NCBI RefSeq assembly: GCF_028622095.1
Contig: NZ_CP115165.1
Location: 2,911,501 to 2,975,500 of the forward strand
Source of the DNA: Deinococcus aquaticus
GTDB lineage: Bacteria > Deinococcota > Deinococci > Deinococcales > Deinococcaceae
Length of the DNA: 64,000 bases
Reading direction: 5' to 3'
Shown one piece after another: positions 1 to 9,467 of this stretch (positions within the stretch are counted from its first letter, which is position 1; every line of letters begins with the position of its first letter). The notes under the pieces were generated by a model. The model was not told the DNA's origin and did not search any database. It was given only the letters and a program-made list of their open reading frames with translations. The position numbers and the translations under genes are program-made.

Positions 1-444
1 CTGATTCCCGGTGAGCGCTGCGGCATGTACGCCGAGGCGATGGATGACACCGAGGCCCTGATGCTGGGCCAGGACACCCTGCACCGGGTCACGCAGGCGC
101 ACCCGGCGGTGGGCGTCGCCCTGACCGAGCAGATCACCCGGCAGACGCGCGGCGTGCAGGAACGCCTCTCGGGTCTGGTGTTCCTGGAAGTGTCGCAGCG
201 GCTGGCACTGGCGCTGCTGAACCTCGCCGACCGCGAGGGCCCCTGGCCGGAGGGTGGGTCGCACGCGCTGCGCGACCGGGTGTCGCATCAGGACCTCGCG
301 CACGTGGTGGGCAGCACCCGCGAGACGATCACGAAACTGCTGGGGGACTTCCGCACGCGCGGCCTGCTGGACCTCGGGTACCGCCGGATCATCCTGACCG
401 ACCGCGACGGCCTGCAACGCGCGACGCGCGAGCCGCTGCGCTGA
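1..444 (+). CDS. Crp/Fnr-family transcriptional regulator, C-terminal part (5' end outside window)
   Basis: The reading frame is already open at base 1 and ends with TGA, leaving 147 residues. They match the dimer helix and the winged-helix DNA-binding half of Crp/Fnr regulators: a helix around LSGLVFLEVSQRLALALLNLA, then the recognition helix region SHQDLAHVVGSTRETITKLL followed by a short wing. The nucleotide-binding beta-roll is missing because the gene starts before the window. Crp/Fnr proteins bind inverted repeats near promoters; an inverted repeat of TCACAG and CTGTGA lies 46 bases past the stop, before bshC. The effector cannot be told from this fragment. Confidence 0.88.
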   Translation: MIPGERCGMYAEAMDDTEALMLGQDTLHRVTQAHPAVGVALTEQITRQTRGVQERLSGLVFLEVSQRLALALLNLADREGPWPEGGSHALRDRVSHQDLAHVVGSTRETITKLLGDFRTRGLLDLGYRRIILTDRDGLQRATREPLR

Positions 445-489
445 GCGTGCTGCGGGGGTCCGTGCCCCGCACCGTCCGTCGGCTTTACT

Positions 490-505
490 TCACAGTGTGC
501 TGTGA
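490..505. promoter_or_regulatory. Inverted repeat upstream of bshC, possible Crp/Fnr-type operator
   Basis: TCACAG, four bases, CTGTGA: two perfect 6-bp arms in the 189-bp gap between the Crp/Fnr gene and bshC. A TAGTGT box, possibly a -10, follows at 515-520. Assignment to the upstream regulator is inference from position only; the arms are in the opposite sense to the classical TGTGA-N6-TCACA site. Confidence 0.3.
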
Positions 506-633
506 CAGTCAGTGTAGTGTGAGTCCCGTTGCCACCCATACCGGGTCGTCGGAAAGAACGGGCACAACGCCCTGGCGGACGCCGGGGACGGCCTGCGCCG
601 CCACCGAGCGGCGCGAGGGCGGAAGGAAGAACA

Positions 634-2199
634 ATGGCGCGGAACGCAGGAGCGGAATTCAGGAAGGGTGGCATGCAGGAGTACTTCCGCCTGCCGGCAG
701 GGGCGCTGGAACAGGCGCGCGCAGAGACTCGCGGTGACGTGGACCGCGCCGCGCTGGCAGAGGCCCTGCGCGCGTACCACCGCGACCTGGGCACGCTGGA
801 CGCACACGCGAAGGCAGCGCTGGAACGACTGGAGCACCCGGCGTCCCGCGTGGTCGTGACCGGGCAGCAGGCGGGCGCCCTGACCGGCCCGGCGTACTCG
901 GTGCACAAGGCGGCCGACGCGGCGCTGCTGGCCCGCCAGGAGGACCGGGAGGACGCCCCGGTGGTGGCCGTGTACTGGATTGCCAGTCAGGATCACGACG
1001 CCGCCGAGGTGGCGGGCACCACCCTGCTGGACCTCGCGGAGCGCCTGCACCGCCTGAACCTGGACGTGCCGCAGGGCCTGCCGGTCGGCCGCGTACCGTG
1101 GCGCGCGGAGTGGACGGCGCAGGTTCACGCGCTGCTGGACGCCTTCGACGCACCTGCCGCGCACGTGGCGGCCGTCCGCGCCCGCTTCGACCGGGCCGTG
1201 AGCGGTCCGGAAGGCGCCGGCAGTTACGCCGACGTGTTCGCCCGCCTGATTCACGGCCTGCTGGCCCCGGCCGGACTGCTGGTCCTGGACCCGCTGCACC
1301 CCGCCCTGGCCGCGCTGATGACCCCCACGCTGGCCCGCGAACTGGAACGCCCCCTGGCGTCCAGTGAGGCCATCGAGGCGGCCGCCGCCCGCCTGGAAGC
1401 CGACGGGTTCGTGCCGCAACTGCGCCGCCCGGCCGGGGCGACCAACCTGTTCCTGGAAGAGGACGACGGGCAGCGCCGCCTGCTGCGCTTCGACGGCCGC
1501 ACCTTCCGCACCGACCACGCCGCGTACTCGCGCGCGGACCTGCTGGCGGTGCTGGCGGGCGATCCCAGCCGGATCACGCCCGCCGCTGGCCTGCGCCCGG
1601 CCGTGCAGGACGCGCTGCTGCCCACCCTGGCCTTCGTGGTCGGGCCGGGCGAGATCGCGTACGGCGCGCAGCTGCGGGACGTGTACCCGCTGCACGGGCT
1701 GGGGCAGCCGCTGCTGTGGCCACGCCTGAGCGTCACGTGGATCGAACCGAACGTGCGCCGCCTCCTGACGCGCCTGAACGCCACGGCCGCGCAGGTGCAG
1801 GCCGACCCGGAAGGCGTGCTGGGCCGCGCGCTGGCCGCCGAGCGGGGTGCGGCCGCCGCCAGCACCGAGCGACTGGCCGCGCTGGACGCCGACCTGCTCG
1901 CCCTGACCGGGGAACTCGCCGCGCTGGACCCCACCCTGCACGGCGCAGCGCAGCGCACCCGCACCCGCACCACCGCGCGCGTCGCGCACCTGCAGACGCT
2001 CGCCACGCACGCCCTGGCCCGCGCCGAGAACGACCGCAGCGGCCAGCTGACCCGCCTGAAAGCCCACCTGCTCCCGAACGGCGTGCCCCAGGAACGCGAG
2101 ATGAACTTCCTGACCTTCCTGCTCAAGCACGGCGACACGCCCCTGCGCCAGCTGCTGGACCTCCCGGCCGGCTGGCAGGGCGAACTCGACATTCCCTGA
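634..2199 (+). CDS. bshC: Bacillithiol biosynthesis cysteine-adding enzyme BshC
   Basis: 521 residues, the usual length of BshC, which adds cysteine to glucosaminyl-malate in the last step of bacillithiol synthesis in the cytoplasm. The diagnostic N-terminal stretch VVTGQQAGALTGPAYSVHKA is present about 70 residues in, and the C-terminal half is helix-rich with charged coiled-coil character (around residues 395-480), as in known BshC proteins. The start at 634 is chosen because GGAAGGA lies 6 bases before it; another in-frame ATG at 673 has no such site. The partner genes bshA and bshB are not in this window. It converges with ftsY, and a shared stem-loop lies between them. Confidence 0.9.
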   Translation: MARNAGAEFRKGGMQEYFRLPAGALEQARAETRGDVDRAALAEALRAYHRDLGTLDAHAKAALERLEHPASRVVVTGQQAGALTGPAYSVHKAADAALLARQEDREDAPVVAVYWIASQDHDAAEVAGTTLLDLAERLHRLNLDVPQGLPVGRVPWRAEWTAQVHALLDAFDAPAAHVAAVRARFDRAVSGPEGAGSYADVFARLIHGLLAPAGLLVLDPLHPALAALMTPTLARELERPLASSEAIEAAAARLEADGFVPQLRRPAGATNLFLEEDDGQRRLLRFDGRTFRTDHAAYSRADLLAVLAGDPSRITPAAGLRPAVQDALLPTLAFVVGPGEIAYGAQLRDVYPLHGLGQPLLWPRLSVTWIEPNVRRLLTRLNATAAQVQADPEGVLGRALAAERGAAAASTERLAALDADLLALTGELAALDPTLHGAAQRTRTRTTARVAHLQTLATHALARAENDRSGQLTRLKAHLLPNGVPQEREMNFLTFLLKHGDTPLRQLLDLPAGWQGELDIP

Positions 2200-2214
2200 A
2201 GTTCCAGACGCAGC

Positions 2215-2245
2215 GCGGGCGGTCCCATCCAACCGGGCCGCCCGC
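2215..2245. terminator. Stem-loop between convergent bshC and ftsY
   Basis: Arms 2215-2225 and 2235-2245 pair over 11 positions with one G-T wobble and a 9-base loop. It sits 15 bases past the bshC stop and 16 past the ftsY stop, so it can serve both. There is no clear T-run. Confidence 0.5.
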
Positions 2246-2261
2246 CTGCCGTTCCAGTTCC

Positions 2262-3218
2262 CTACTCGCGCGGGATGTTCACGTCGAACAGGGCGCGCAC
2301 GAATTCCTGGCTGTCAAAGGGTTGCAGGTCGTCGGCCTGTTCGCCCACGCCGATGAACTTGATGGGCACGCCGAGTTCGCGGACGATGGCGACCAGGATG
2401 CCGCCCTTGGCCGTGCCGTCGAGTTTCGTGACGATCACGCCGGTCAGGGGGGTGGCCTCGTGGAATTTCTTGGCCTGTTGCAGGCCGTTCTGGCCGGTGA
2501 CGGCGTCCAGGACTAGCCACGTCTCGGAGGGTTCGGCGGGGTCGGCCTTCTCGACGACGCGGCGGACCTTCTTGAGTTCTTCCATCAGGTTGTGCTTGTT
2601 ATGCAGGCGGCCGGCAGTGTCGATGAACAGCAGGTCGGTACCGCGCGCGGCGCGGGCGCTGGCTCCGTCGAAGGCGACGGCGGCGGGGTCACCCCCGTCG
2701 GTGCCCTGCACGACGGGAATGCCGAGGCGTTCGCCCCACTCGCCGAGTTGCGCGCCGGCGGCGGCGCGGAAGGTGTCCCCGGCGGCGAACATGACGCTCT
2801 TGCCGCGGTTCATGTAGTACTGGCCGAGTTTGGCGATGGTGGTGGTCTTGCCGACGCCGTTCACGCCGATGACCATGACCACGTGCCCCCTGGGGTCGAC
2901 GCTGGTGCGCCGCGCGTCGGGCGCGAAGCCGAGCTTGCGGAATTCGGCGCGGCGGGCGTCGGGTTCGAGCTGCAGGGTCAGGGCGTCCATCAGGGCCTGC
3001 TGGAGGTCCTTGCCCTCGGCGCGGCGGATGTCCTCGAGGATGTCCTCGGTGGCGGCGCGGCCCACGTCGGCGGCGATCAGGGCGTACTCGAGGTCCTCGA
3101 TGGTGTCGAGGCGGTTGGTAACGACGTCCCGGACGTCCTGTCCGAGGAAGCCGGCGGTGTCGTTGATCTGCTGGCGGGTCTTGCTGAGCCCGTCGCGCAG
3201 GCGTTCGAGCCAGCTCAC
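2262..3218 (-). CDS. ftsY: Signal recognition particle receptor FtsY
   Basis: 318 residues. SRP GTPase that receives ribosome-nascent-chain-SRP complexes at the membrane. The N domain (about residues 1-95) is followed by the G domain with GVNGVGKTT (118-126), DTAGR, the TKLDGTAKGG box and a C-terminal amphipathic helix ending in RALFDVNIPRE. The acidic A domain of enterobacterial FtsY is absent, as in many non-enteric FtsY proteins. The start is GTG at 3218, with GGAG 6 bases upstream. A leaderless 13-codon ORF (3256 to 3215) ends in a TGA that overlaps this GTG as GTGA, so translation may be coupled. Confidence 0.95.
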   Translation of the reverse strand: MSWLERLRDGLSKTRQQINDTAGFLGQDVRDVVTNRLDTIEDLEYALIAADVGRAATEDILEDIRRAEGKDLQQALMDALTLQLEPDARRAEFRKLGFAPDARRTSVDPRGHVVMVIGVNGVGKTTTIAKLGQYYMNRGKSVMFAAGDTFRAAAGAQLGEWGERLGIPVVQGTDGGDPAAVAFDGASARAARGTDLLFIDTAGRLHNKHNLMEELKKVRRVVEKADPAEPSETWLVLDAVTGQNGLQQAKKFHEATPLTGVIVTKLDGTAKGGILVAIVRELGVPIKFIGVGEQADDLQPFDSQEFVRALFDVNIPRE

Positions 3219-3256
3219 GCGCGCGCTCCGGTGGGGGGGGTGGGGGTGACGTTCAT
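3215..3256 (-). CDS. Leaderless 13-residue upstream ORF overlapping the ftsY start
   Basis: ATG at 3256 lies 6 bases after a TATGGT -10 box (3268-3263). The frame reads MNVTPTPPTGARA and stops at TGA, sharing GTGA with the ftsY GTG start. It contains an eight-C run. A one-base change in that run would put the ATG in frame with ftsY, so this could be either a coupling leader or a slipped N-terminal extension. Confidence 0.45.
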   Translation of the reverse strand: MNVTPTPPTGARA

Positions 3257-3323
3257 GCGTTTACCATAGCGTCCCGGACCTGCGCTGAACCGTTCGGGTC
3301 GCTGCCATCCGACTGGGCCAACG

Positions 3324-3346
3324 AAAACCCCTCCGGGCGGGAGGGG
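3324..3346 (-). terminator. Intrinsic terminator of the glutaredoxin-like gene
   Basis: On the minus strand a 7-bp stem (CCCCTCC with GGAGGGG, 3346-3340 and 3334-3328) is followed by TTTTC. It lies 23 bases past the stop of the gene ending at 3369. Confidence 0.75.
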
Positions 3347-3368
3347 CCTGCGGGTGGAGCGGGGCCTG

Positions 3369-3623
3369 TCAATCGGGCCGGTACTCGCGGATCAGGGCGA
3401 GTTTCAGGGTGCTGAGGCGCGCGGGGCTGAACGCGCCGCGGCCCAGGATGCGGTCCCCGAGGGCCAGGACGGGCACGTGGTCGCCGTGCTGGGCGCGCAG
3501 GTGCGGGTCGAGGTCCACGTTCACGGTCTGCACCCTGAATTCCAGGCGGGCGAGGTTCCCGGCGGCCTGTTCGCACAGGTGGCAGCCGGGACGGGTGTAG
3601 AGGGTCAGGGTGGGCAGGCTCAT
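3369..3623 (-). CDS. Glutaredoxin-like (DUF836) thiol-redox protein
   Basis: 84 residues with a thioredoxin-fold start, LTLYTRPGCHLCEQAAGNL, giving a CxxC redox site (CHLC, residues 14-17), then a VNVDLDP strand and the VPVLALG cis-Pro segment that positions the substrate thiol. This matches the small glutaredoxin-like DUF836 family. The substrate is unknown; with bshC nearby a bacilliredoxin-like role is possible but is inference. It lies 32 bases downstream of the kinase gene on the same strand and may be co-transcribed. A 13-base direct repeat (3612-3624 and 3640-3652) spans the start region, and no good ribosome-binding site is visible. Confidence 0.8.
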   Translation of the reverse strand: MSLPTLTLYTRPGCHLCEQAAGNLARLEFRVQTVNVDLDPHLRAQHGDHVPVLALGDRILGRGAFSPARLSTLKLALIREYRPD

Positions 3624-3655
3624 GTGGACTGGCTCATCGGGGCAGGCTCATGGGC

Positions 3656-5737
<2,082 letters not shown>

Positions 5738-5927
5738 GCGGGCCTGGCCGGGCAGGAAGAGGGAGGCAACGGCTTCATTACACACAGTTATACAGAGCCG
5801 GGCCTTGCGCTGCACTTACAGTTCCCGACTGGCCGGCACAGTGGCTGACTGGCCGGCACACTTCCCGGCGGGCGGGTCAGGGTGAACGGCCGCGCGGTCC
5901 CGGGTGCGGAGGGCGCGGCGGGTGCGG

Positions 5928-5933
5928 CATACT
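5928..5933 (+). promoter_or_regulatory. -10 box for the leaderless ORF at 5942
   Basis: CATACT, 8 bases before the ATG at 5942. It lies in the divergent gap between the kinase and the 601-residue gene. Confidence 0.5.
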
Positions 5934-5941
5934 GGGGGGCA

Positions 5942-6019
5942 ATGGTCACTGCACAGCCGCTTCCGGTCACGCCGCGCCTCCTGGCAGCGCGCCGCTCACG
6001 GCAGGGCGGGGCCGCGTGA
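5942..6019 (+). CDS. Leaderless 25-residue upstream ORF coupled to the 601-residue gene
   Basis: ATG at 5942 directly follows the promoter box and reads MVTAQPLPVTPRLLAARRSRQGGAA, stopping at TGA 6017-6019. The stop shares GTGA with the GTG start of the next gene. The peptide is basic and has no recognised function. The arrangement equals those before ftsY and lacI in this window. Confidence 0.45.
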   Translation: MVTAQPLPVTPRLLAARRSRQGGAA

Positions 6020-7821
6020 ACTACTGGACTGAACTGACCGAACTGTTCGAGTACAAGGTCGCGGACGCGCTGGCGGGCCGGGTGCCGCGCGGCGGGCGGC
6101 GGTCGCTGGGCATGCTGCGGGAGGAACTGCTGCAGGCGCCGCTGGAGCCCACGCTGCTGCGCCGCCTGATCGAGGCGGACCGGCAGTACCGCTCGTACCA
6201 GAAAGACAGCCGCCCGCCCGAAGTGAACCCCCGCGCGTCGTTCAGCGGGCCGAGCACCTGGGCGGCCCCCGCCACCAGCGAGACGGACGAGTCGCGCGCC
6301 TGGGAGGAACTGCAACTGCTGGCGTGGCATCACCGGACCTCGCGGCTGGTGCGCGAGCAGGCGCTGCGCTGGCAGCGGGAACCCACGCTGGCGCAACTGC
6401 GTGTGCTGTTCGCGGTGACCGAGAACGCCGAGCGGGCCGCCGCGACCGCCTCGCAGCCCGTGGCAGTTCCGCCCGTGAACGATCCGCTGATGGACCTGCA
6501 CGACCCGGAAGTGGTGCAGAACCTCGCGGGGGCGCTGTCGAACCTGCTGCTGACCGAACTGGGGCGCACGCGGGTCCGCACGGCCCTCTCGGCCGCGCAG
6601 AGTGAACCCTTCCCCCGGCACGCGGACGAGGACGTGCTGGCCGCGCGCATCACGGCCGCCGAGCGCGAACCGCTGGGCGCGGAAGCCCGCGAGGACCTCA
6701 TCCGCGCCCTGAAAGCCGAGTACCCCATGCCCCGCGACCCGCGTGAGCGGCCCGCCATCCGCGAGGCGGCGCGGCAGGTCACCGCTTTCCTGGAACCGCT
6801 GATCACGGCAGCGCCCGCCCCGACCCTGGGGACCGTGCCGCACGGCAGCGTGCTGTACGCCCGGCACCCCGCGACCGCCATGCGCGCCCCGGACGACGGC
6901 GCGGACGTGCTGCTGATCAACCTGCGCGGCGGTCAGGCGGCCCGCTGGCGCGGCCTGGACATGACGTGGCAGCCCATCGGGAAGAACTGGCAGATTCAGG
7001 TGGCGGGGCAGGTGGCGCTGCTGCGGCCCTCGCGGGATACCGGGGACGGCCCGCAGAGCATCACCCTGCCCGACACGCAACTGCGGGCCTTCGTGAGCGG
7101 CGATTACCTGATGCTGCGCCTGGAAAGTCAGGCGGCCACGGAACTGGGCACGCGGGCGTCACTGGGCCGGGCAGTGTCGCTGCTGCTGGACCCGGGCGGC
7201 GAGTACCTGTTCCTGCGCATGGCGCGCGCGGCGGCGCAACTGCTGCGGGGCGCGCCGCTGGACCTGCCGTCGTTGCAGGGATCGTCGGCCCGCAAGTACC
7301 GTGAGGCCACCCCCGACGCCCTGATGGCCTTCGCGCGCAAGGGTGTGGAGTCCCTGATGGTCCGGCTGACCCGCACGGACACCGCGCAGGCCGCGCAGGT
7401 GTTCCGCGCGGCGGCCGACGCGCTGGGCGTGCACCCGGTTCTGGGGCGCCGACTGCACGAGGCGCTGCACGTGGCGCTGCGCAGCCCGGAAACGCTGTCC
7501 GATCCGCGCGCCGGGGACAGCTTCGACCTGCCGGATACCGGGGGATTCCTGAGTGTCCTGATGGGCGACGACCCGCTGACCCTGCAGGCCGGGACGCGGT
7601 CGGTCACGCTGCGACTGGATTACAAGTCCGAGCTGGCCGTGGTCATCCCGGGACACGCGCCCATGATCCTGCAGGACCTGCTGGTGGTGCGCGTGCCGGA
7701 CCTGAACGTGATCCTCGTGCGGCACGGGCAGTGGCTGGCGGCCGCCGCCGGGCACGACGAGAGCATGGACGTGATCAGCCCGGACCTGCTGGAAGAAGCG
7801 CTGTTCTCCCCTCCCAACTGA
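6016..7821 (+). CDS. Protein of unknown function, 601 residues
   Basis: I do not recognise this protein. It starts at GTG 6016, read through overlap with the small ORF before it. It has no signal peptide and no membrane helix, and looks cytoplasmic. The first third is helical and rich in Arg and Glu with Ala-Pro linkers (about 60-100 and 145-160). The middle (about 275-370) contains beta-type sequence such as GADVLLINLRGGQAARW. The last 100 residues contain hydrophobic beta segments (ELAVVIPGHAPMILQDLLVVRVPDLNVILV). No catalytic motif is evident. It shares a divergent intergenic region with the membrane Ser/Thr kinase, so it could be a substrate or partner; that is inference. Confidence 0.8.
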   Translation: MNYWTELTELFEYKVADALAGRVPRGGRRSLGMLREELLQAPLEPTLLRRLIEADRQYRSYQKDSRPPEVNPRASFSGPSTWAAPATSETDESRAWEELQLLAWHHRTSRLVREQALRWQREPTLAQLRVLFAVTENAERAAATASQPVAVPPVNDPLMDLHDPEVVQNLAGALSNLLLTELGRTRVRTALSAAQSEPFPRHADEDVLAARITAAEREPLGAEAREDLIRALKAEYPMPRDPRERPAIREAARQVTAFLEPLITAAPAPTLGTVPHGSVLYARHPATAMRAPDDGADVLLINLRGGQAARWRGLDMTWQPIGKNWQIQVAGQVALLRPSRDTGDGPQSITLPDTQLRAFVSGDYLMLRLESQAATELGTRASLGRAVSLLLDPGGEYLFLRMARAAAQLLRGAPLDLPSLQGSSARKYREATPDALMAFARKGVESLMVRLTRTDTAQAAQVFRAAADALGVHPVLGRRLHEALHVALRSPETLSDPRAGDSFDLPDTGGFLSVLMGDDPLTLQAGTRSVTLRLDYKSELAVVIPGHAPMILQDLLVVRVPDLNVILVRHGQWLAAAAGHDESMDVISPDLLEEALFSPPN

Positions 7822-7881
7822 CAAGGACGCCCGCCACGGCATCAGGGCGCTTGCCACGGTGTTTCGCTTACCATGGGCGTC

Positions 7882-8544
7882 ATGTCTGCGGCCCATTCAC
7901 CCCTGCATCCGTCGGCCCTCGTGGCGGTCCTGATTCCTGCGTTCAACGAGCAGGAGACCGTGGCGGCCGTGGTCGGGGTGGCCCGGCAGTTCGCGCAGGA
8001 GGTGGTGGTCGCCTCGGACGGCAGCAGTGACGGCACGGCGCAGGCGGCGCGGCAGGCGGGCGCGGTCGTGGTGGAACTGCCCGAGAACGGCGGGAAGGGC
8101 GCGGCCCTGCGCGCTGCCCTGAACGCCACGCAGGCCGAGTTCGTGCTGCTGCTGGACGCCGACCTGACCGGCCTGAGCGCCGCGCACCTTCAGACGCTGC
8201 TGGACCCGGTGCAGGCCGGGACGCTGGACATGAGTATCGGCGTGTTCGAGGGGGGCGGGTTCGTGACCGACTGGGGCAACAAGCTCACGCCGCACCTGAG
8301 CGGGCAGCGGGCCTGCCGCCGCGACTGGCTGCTGGGCGTGCCCGGCCTGGGCGAGGAGCGCTGGCCGGAGCCTGCCATCACGCGGCACCTGAAGGTGACG
8401 GGGGCGCGCTGGGCGTACGTGGACCTGCCGAACGTGGCGCAGGTCGTCAAGGAGAAGAAGCGGGGGTTCTGGCGCGGCGCGGCAGCCCGCACCCGCATGT
8501 ACGTGTCCCTGCTGACCTACCGCGTGCGCCGCCGCAAATCCTGA
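7882..8544 (+). CDS. Family 2 glycosyltransferase
   Basis: 220 residues. GT-A fold enzyme that transfers a sugar from a nucleotide-sugar donor: VLIPAFNEQETVAAVV near the start, the ASDGSSDGTAQAA turn, GGKGAALRAAL and the LLLDADL metal-binding DxD motif. There are no membrane helices, so it probably works on a soluble or peripheral acceptor, which is not identifiable. The start is ATG 7882, 7 bases after the -10 box TACCAT (7869-7874); the ATG at 7873 lies inside that box. The stop codon TGA (8542-8544) is also the first three bases of a 139-bp repeat. Confidence 0.85.
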   Translation: MSAAHSPLHPSALVAVLIPAFNEQETVAAVVGVARQFAQEVVVASDGSSDGTAQAARQAGAVVVELPENGGKGAALRAALNATQAEFVLLLDADLTGLSAAHLQTLLDPVQAGTLDMSIGVFEGGGFVTDWGNKLTPHLSGQRACRRDWLLGVPGLGEERWPEPAITRHLKVTGARWAYVDLPNVAQVVKEKKRGFWRGAAARTRMYVSLLTYRVRRRKS

Positions 8545-8680
8545 TACGGACTCCGGTTGAATGGTTTGCACAAACCATTCAACCCGAGCGGAGCGAGTGG
8601 GAGCAAAGCGGGTTCCGGGCGTGGAGTTGGCAACTTGGCGCCTTCCCAAGTTGTCAACGAAACAGACGGAATCCGTATGA
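8542..8680 (+). repeat. Palindromic repeat element, copy A (139 bp)
   Basis: Begins TGATACGGACTCCGG and ends CGGAATCCGTATGA, which are imperfect inverted termini. Inside is a perfect 14-bp hairpin (8555-8568 with 8571-8584, 2-base loop) and a second 13-bp hairpin (GTTGGCAACTTGG with CCAAGTTGTCAAC). It encodes no transposase. Further copies are at 15879, 22543 and 27956. Its first TGA is the stop of the glycosyltransferase gene. Confidence 0.9.
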
Positions 8681-8717
8681 CAGGACCGCCAGCGGTGCGC
8701 GGCGACCCGGCTGCCGG

Positions 8718-9293
8718 TCAGCGCAGCAGGTCGATGCGGGTGCCGTCTGCCGTTTCGTAGCGCACGACGCCCAGGGTCGGCACGAAGTACGTTTTCTGCA
8801 CGCTGATCTTCCCGGCGGCGGTCGTTTCGGTCTGGATGGTCAGGGCGTTGAAGGTGCCGCCCGCCGTTTTCAGTGGGGTCACGCCTGTCACGGTGGACAC
8901 GGTCCGGACGGCGCCGTTGCTGCCCTTCCAGGTCATGCCGGGGCTGAGCGGGCCGGGCGGGTACACGTTCAGCGGCTGGGCGTACCAGCTCAGGCGGCCC
9001 CCGACGTTCACGCCGCGCAGCCACACGCTGCCGTCCGCGCGGAATTCCAGCAGGTCCTGCGTGTAGGTGGTGCTGCCGTACTGGTGACTGACCGGCACGA
9101 CCGGCACGCCCCGGTGCGTCACGGCGGCGCCCATGATCTGCGTCTCGCCGCTGGAGTACGTCCAGCGCGTTCCGGCCTTGCGGGGGTAGTAGTTGCTGTC
9201 CAGGGCCTGGGCGTTCAGGAGTGCCGCGCCGAGCAGTCCCAGCAGCGGGAGTACGAGGGCGCGGCGGACGGTGGGGCGGGCAGGGGCGGGCAT
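8718..9293 (-). CDS. Secreted protein of unknown function
   Basis: 191 residues beginning with a typical signal peptide (basic PTVRRA, then LVLPLLGLLGAALL, cleavage near NAQA-LD). The mature part is beta-rich with repeated short strands (GTRWTYSSGETQIMG, LLEFRADGSVWLRG, FVPTLGVVRYETADG), resembling small periplasmic proteins built around WTY and FxPxxGxVR motifs. The function is not known. The start at 9293 is supported by GGGAGG directly upstream; the frame further upstream has no such signal. Confidence 0.75.
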   Translation of the reverse strand: MPAPARPTVRRALVLPLLGLLGAALLNAQALDSNYYPRKAGTRWTYSSGETQIMGAAVTHRGVPVVPVSHQYGSTTYTQDLLEFRADGSVWLRGVNVGGRLSWYAQPLNVYPPGPLSPGMTWKGSNGAVRTVSTVTGVTPLKTAGGTFNALTIQTETTAAGKISVQKTYFVPTLGVVRYETADGTRIDLLR

Positions 9294-9467
9294 CACCTCC
9301 CAGCTTAGTGCCTGCCTCTCACGCGGGCCTGACAGGATGACCACCCCTCCCCCACCGGCCACCCAAACGACAGCCGTGCGGGCCGCGCGGCCCATCCCAT
9401 CAGGGTGCCGCGCGGGGCCCGCCGTTCACCGCTACCGGGTTACTGTCGCCAGATTACTGTCGCCGGA

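Noticed and set aside
490..505. Radiation/desiccation response motif (RDRM) near bshC or elsewhere
   Set aside because: None of the palindromes seen in the window fits the TTATG-N-ATTGACATAA type consensus, so no DdrO-controlled gene is claimed.
5738..5815. Longer N-terminus for the Ser/Thr kinase
   Set aside because: The extra 26 codons have no start signal and would place polar sequence before a membrane segment that starts well at the 5737 ATG.
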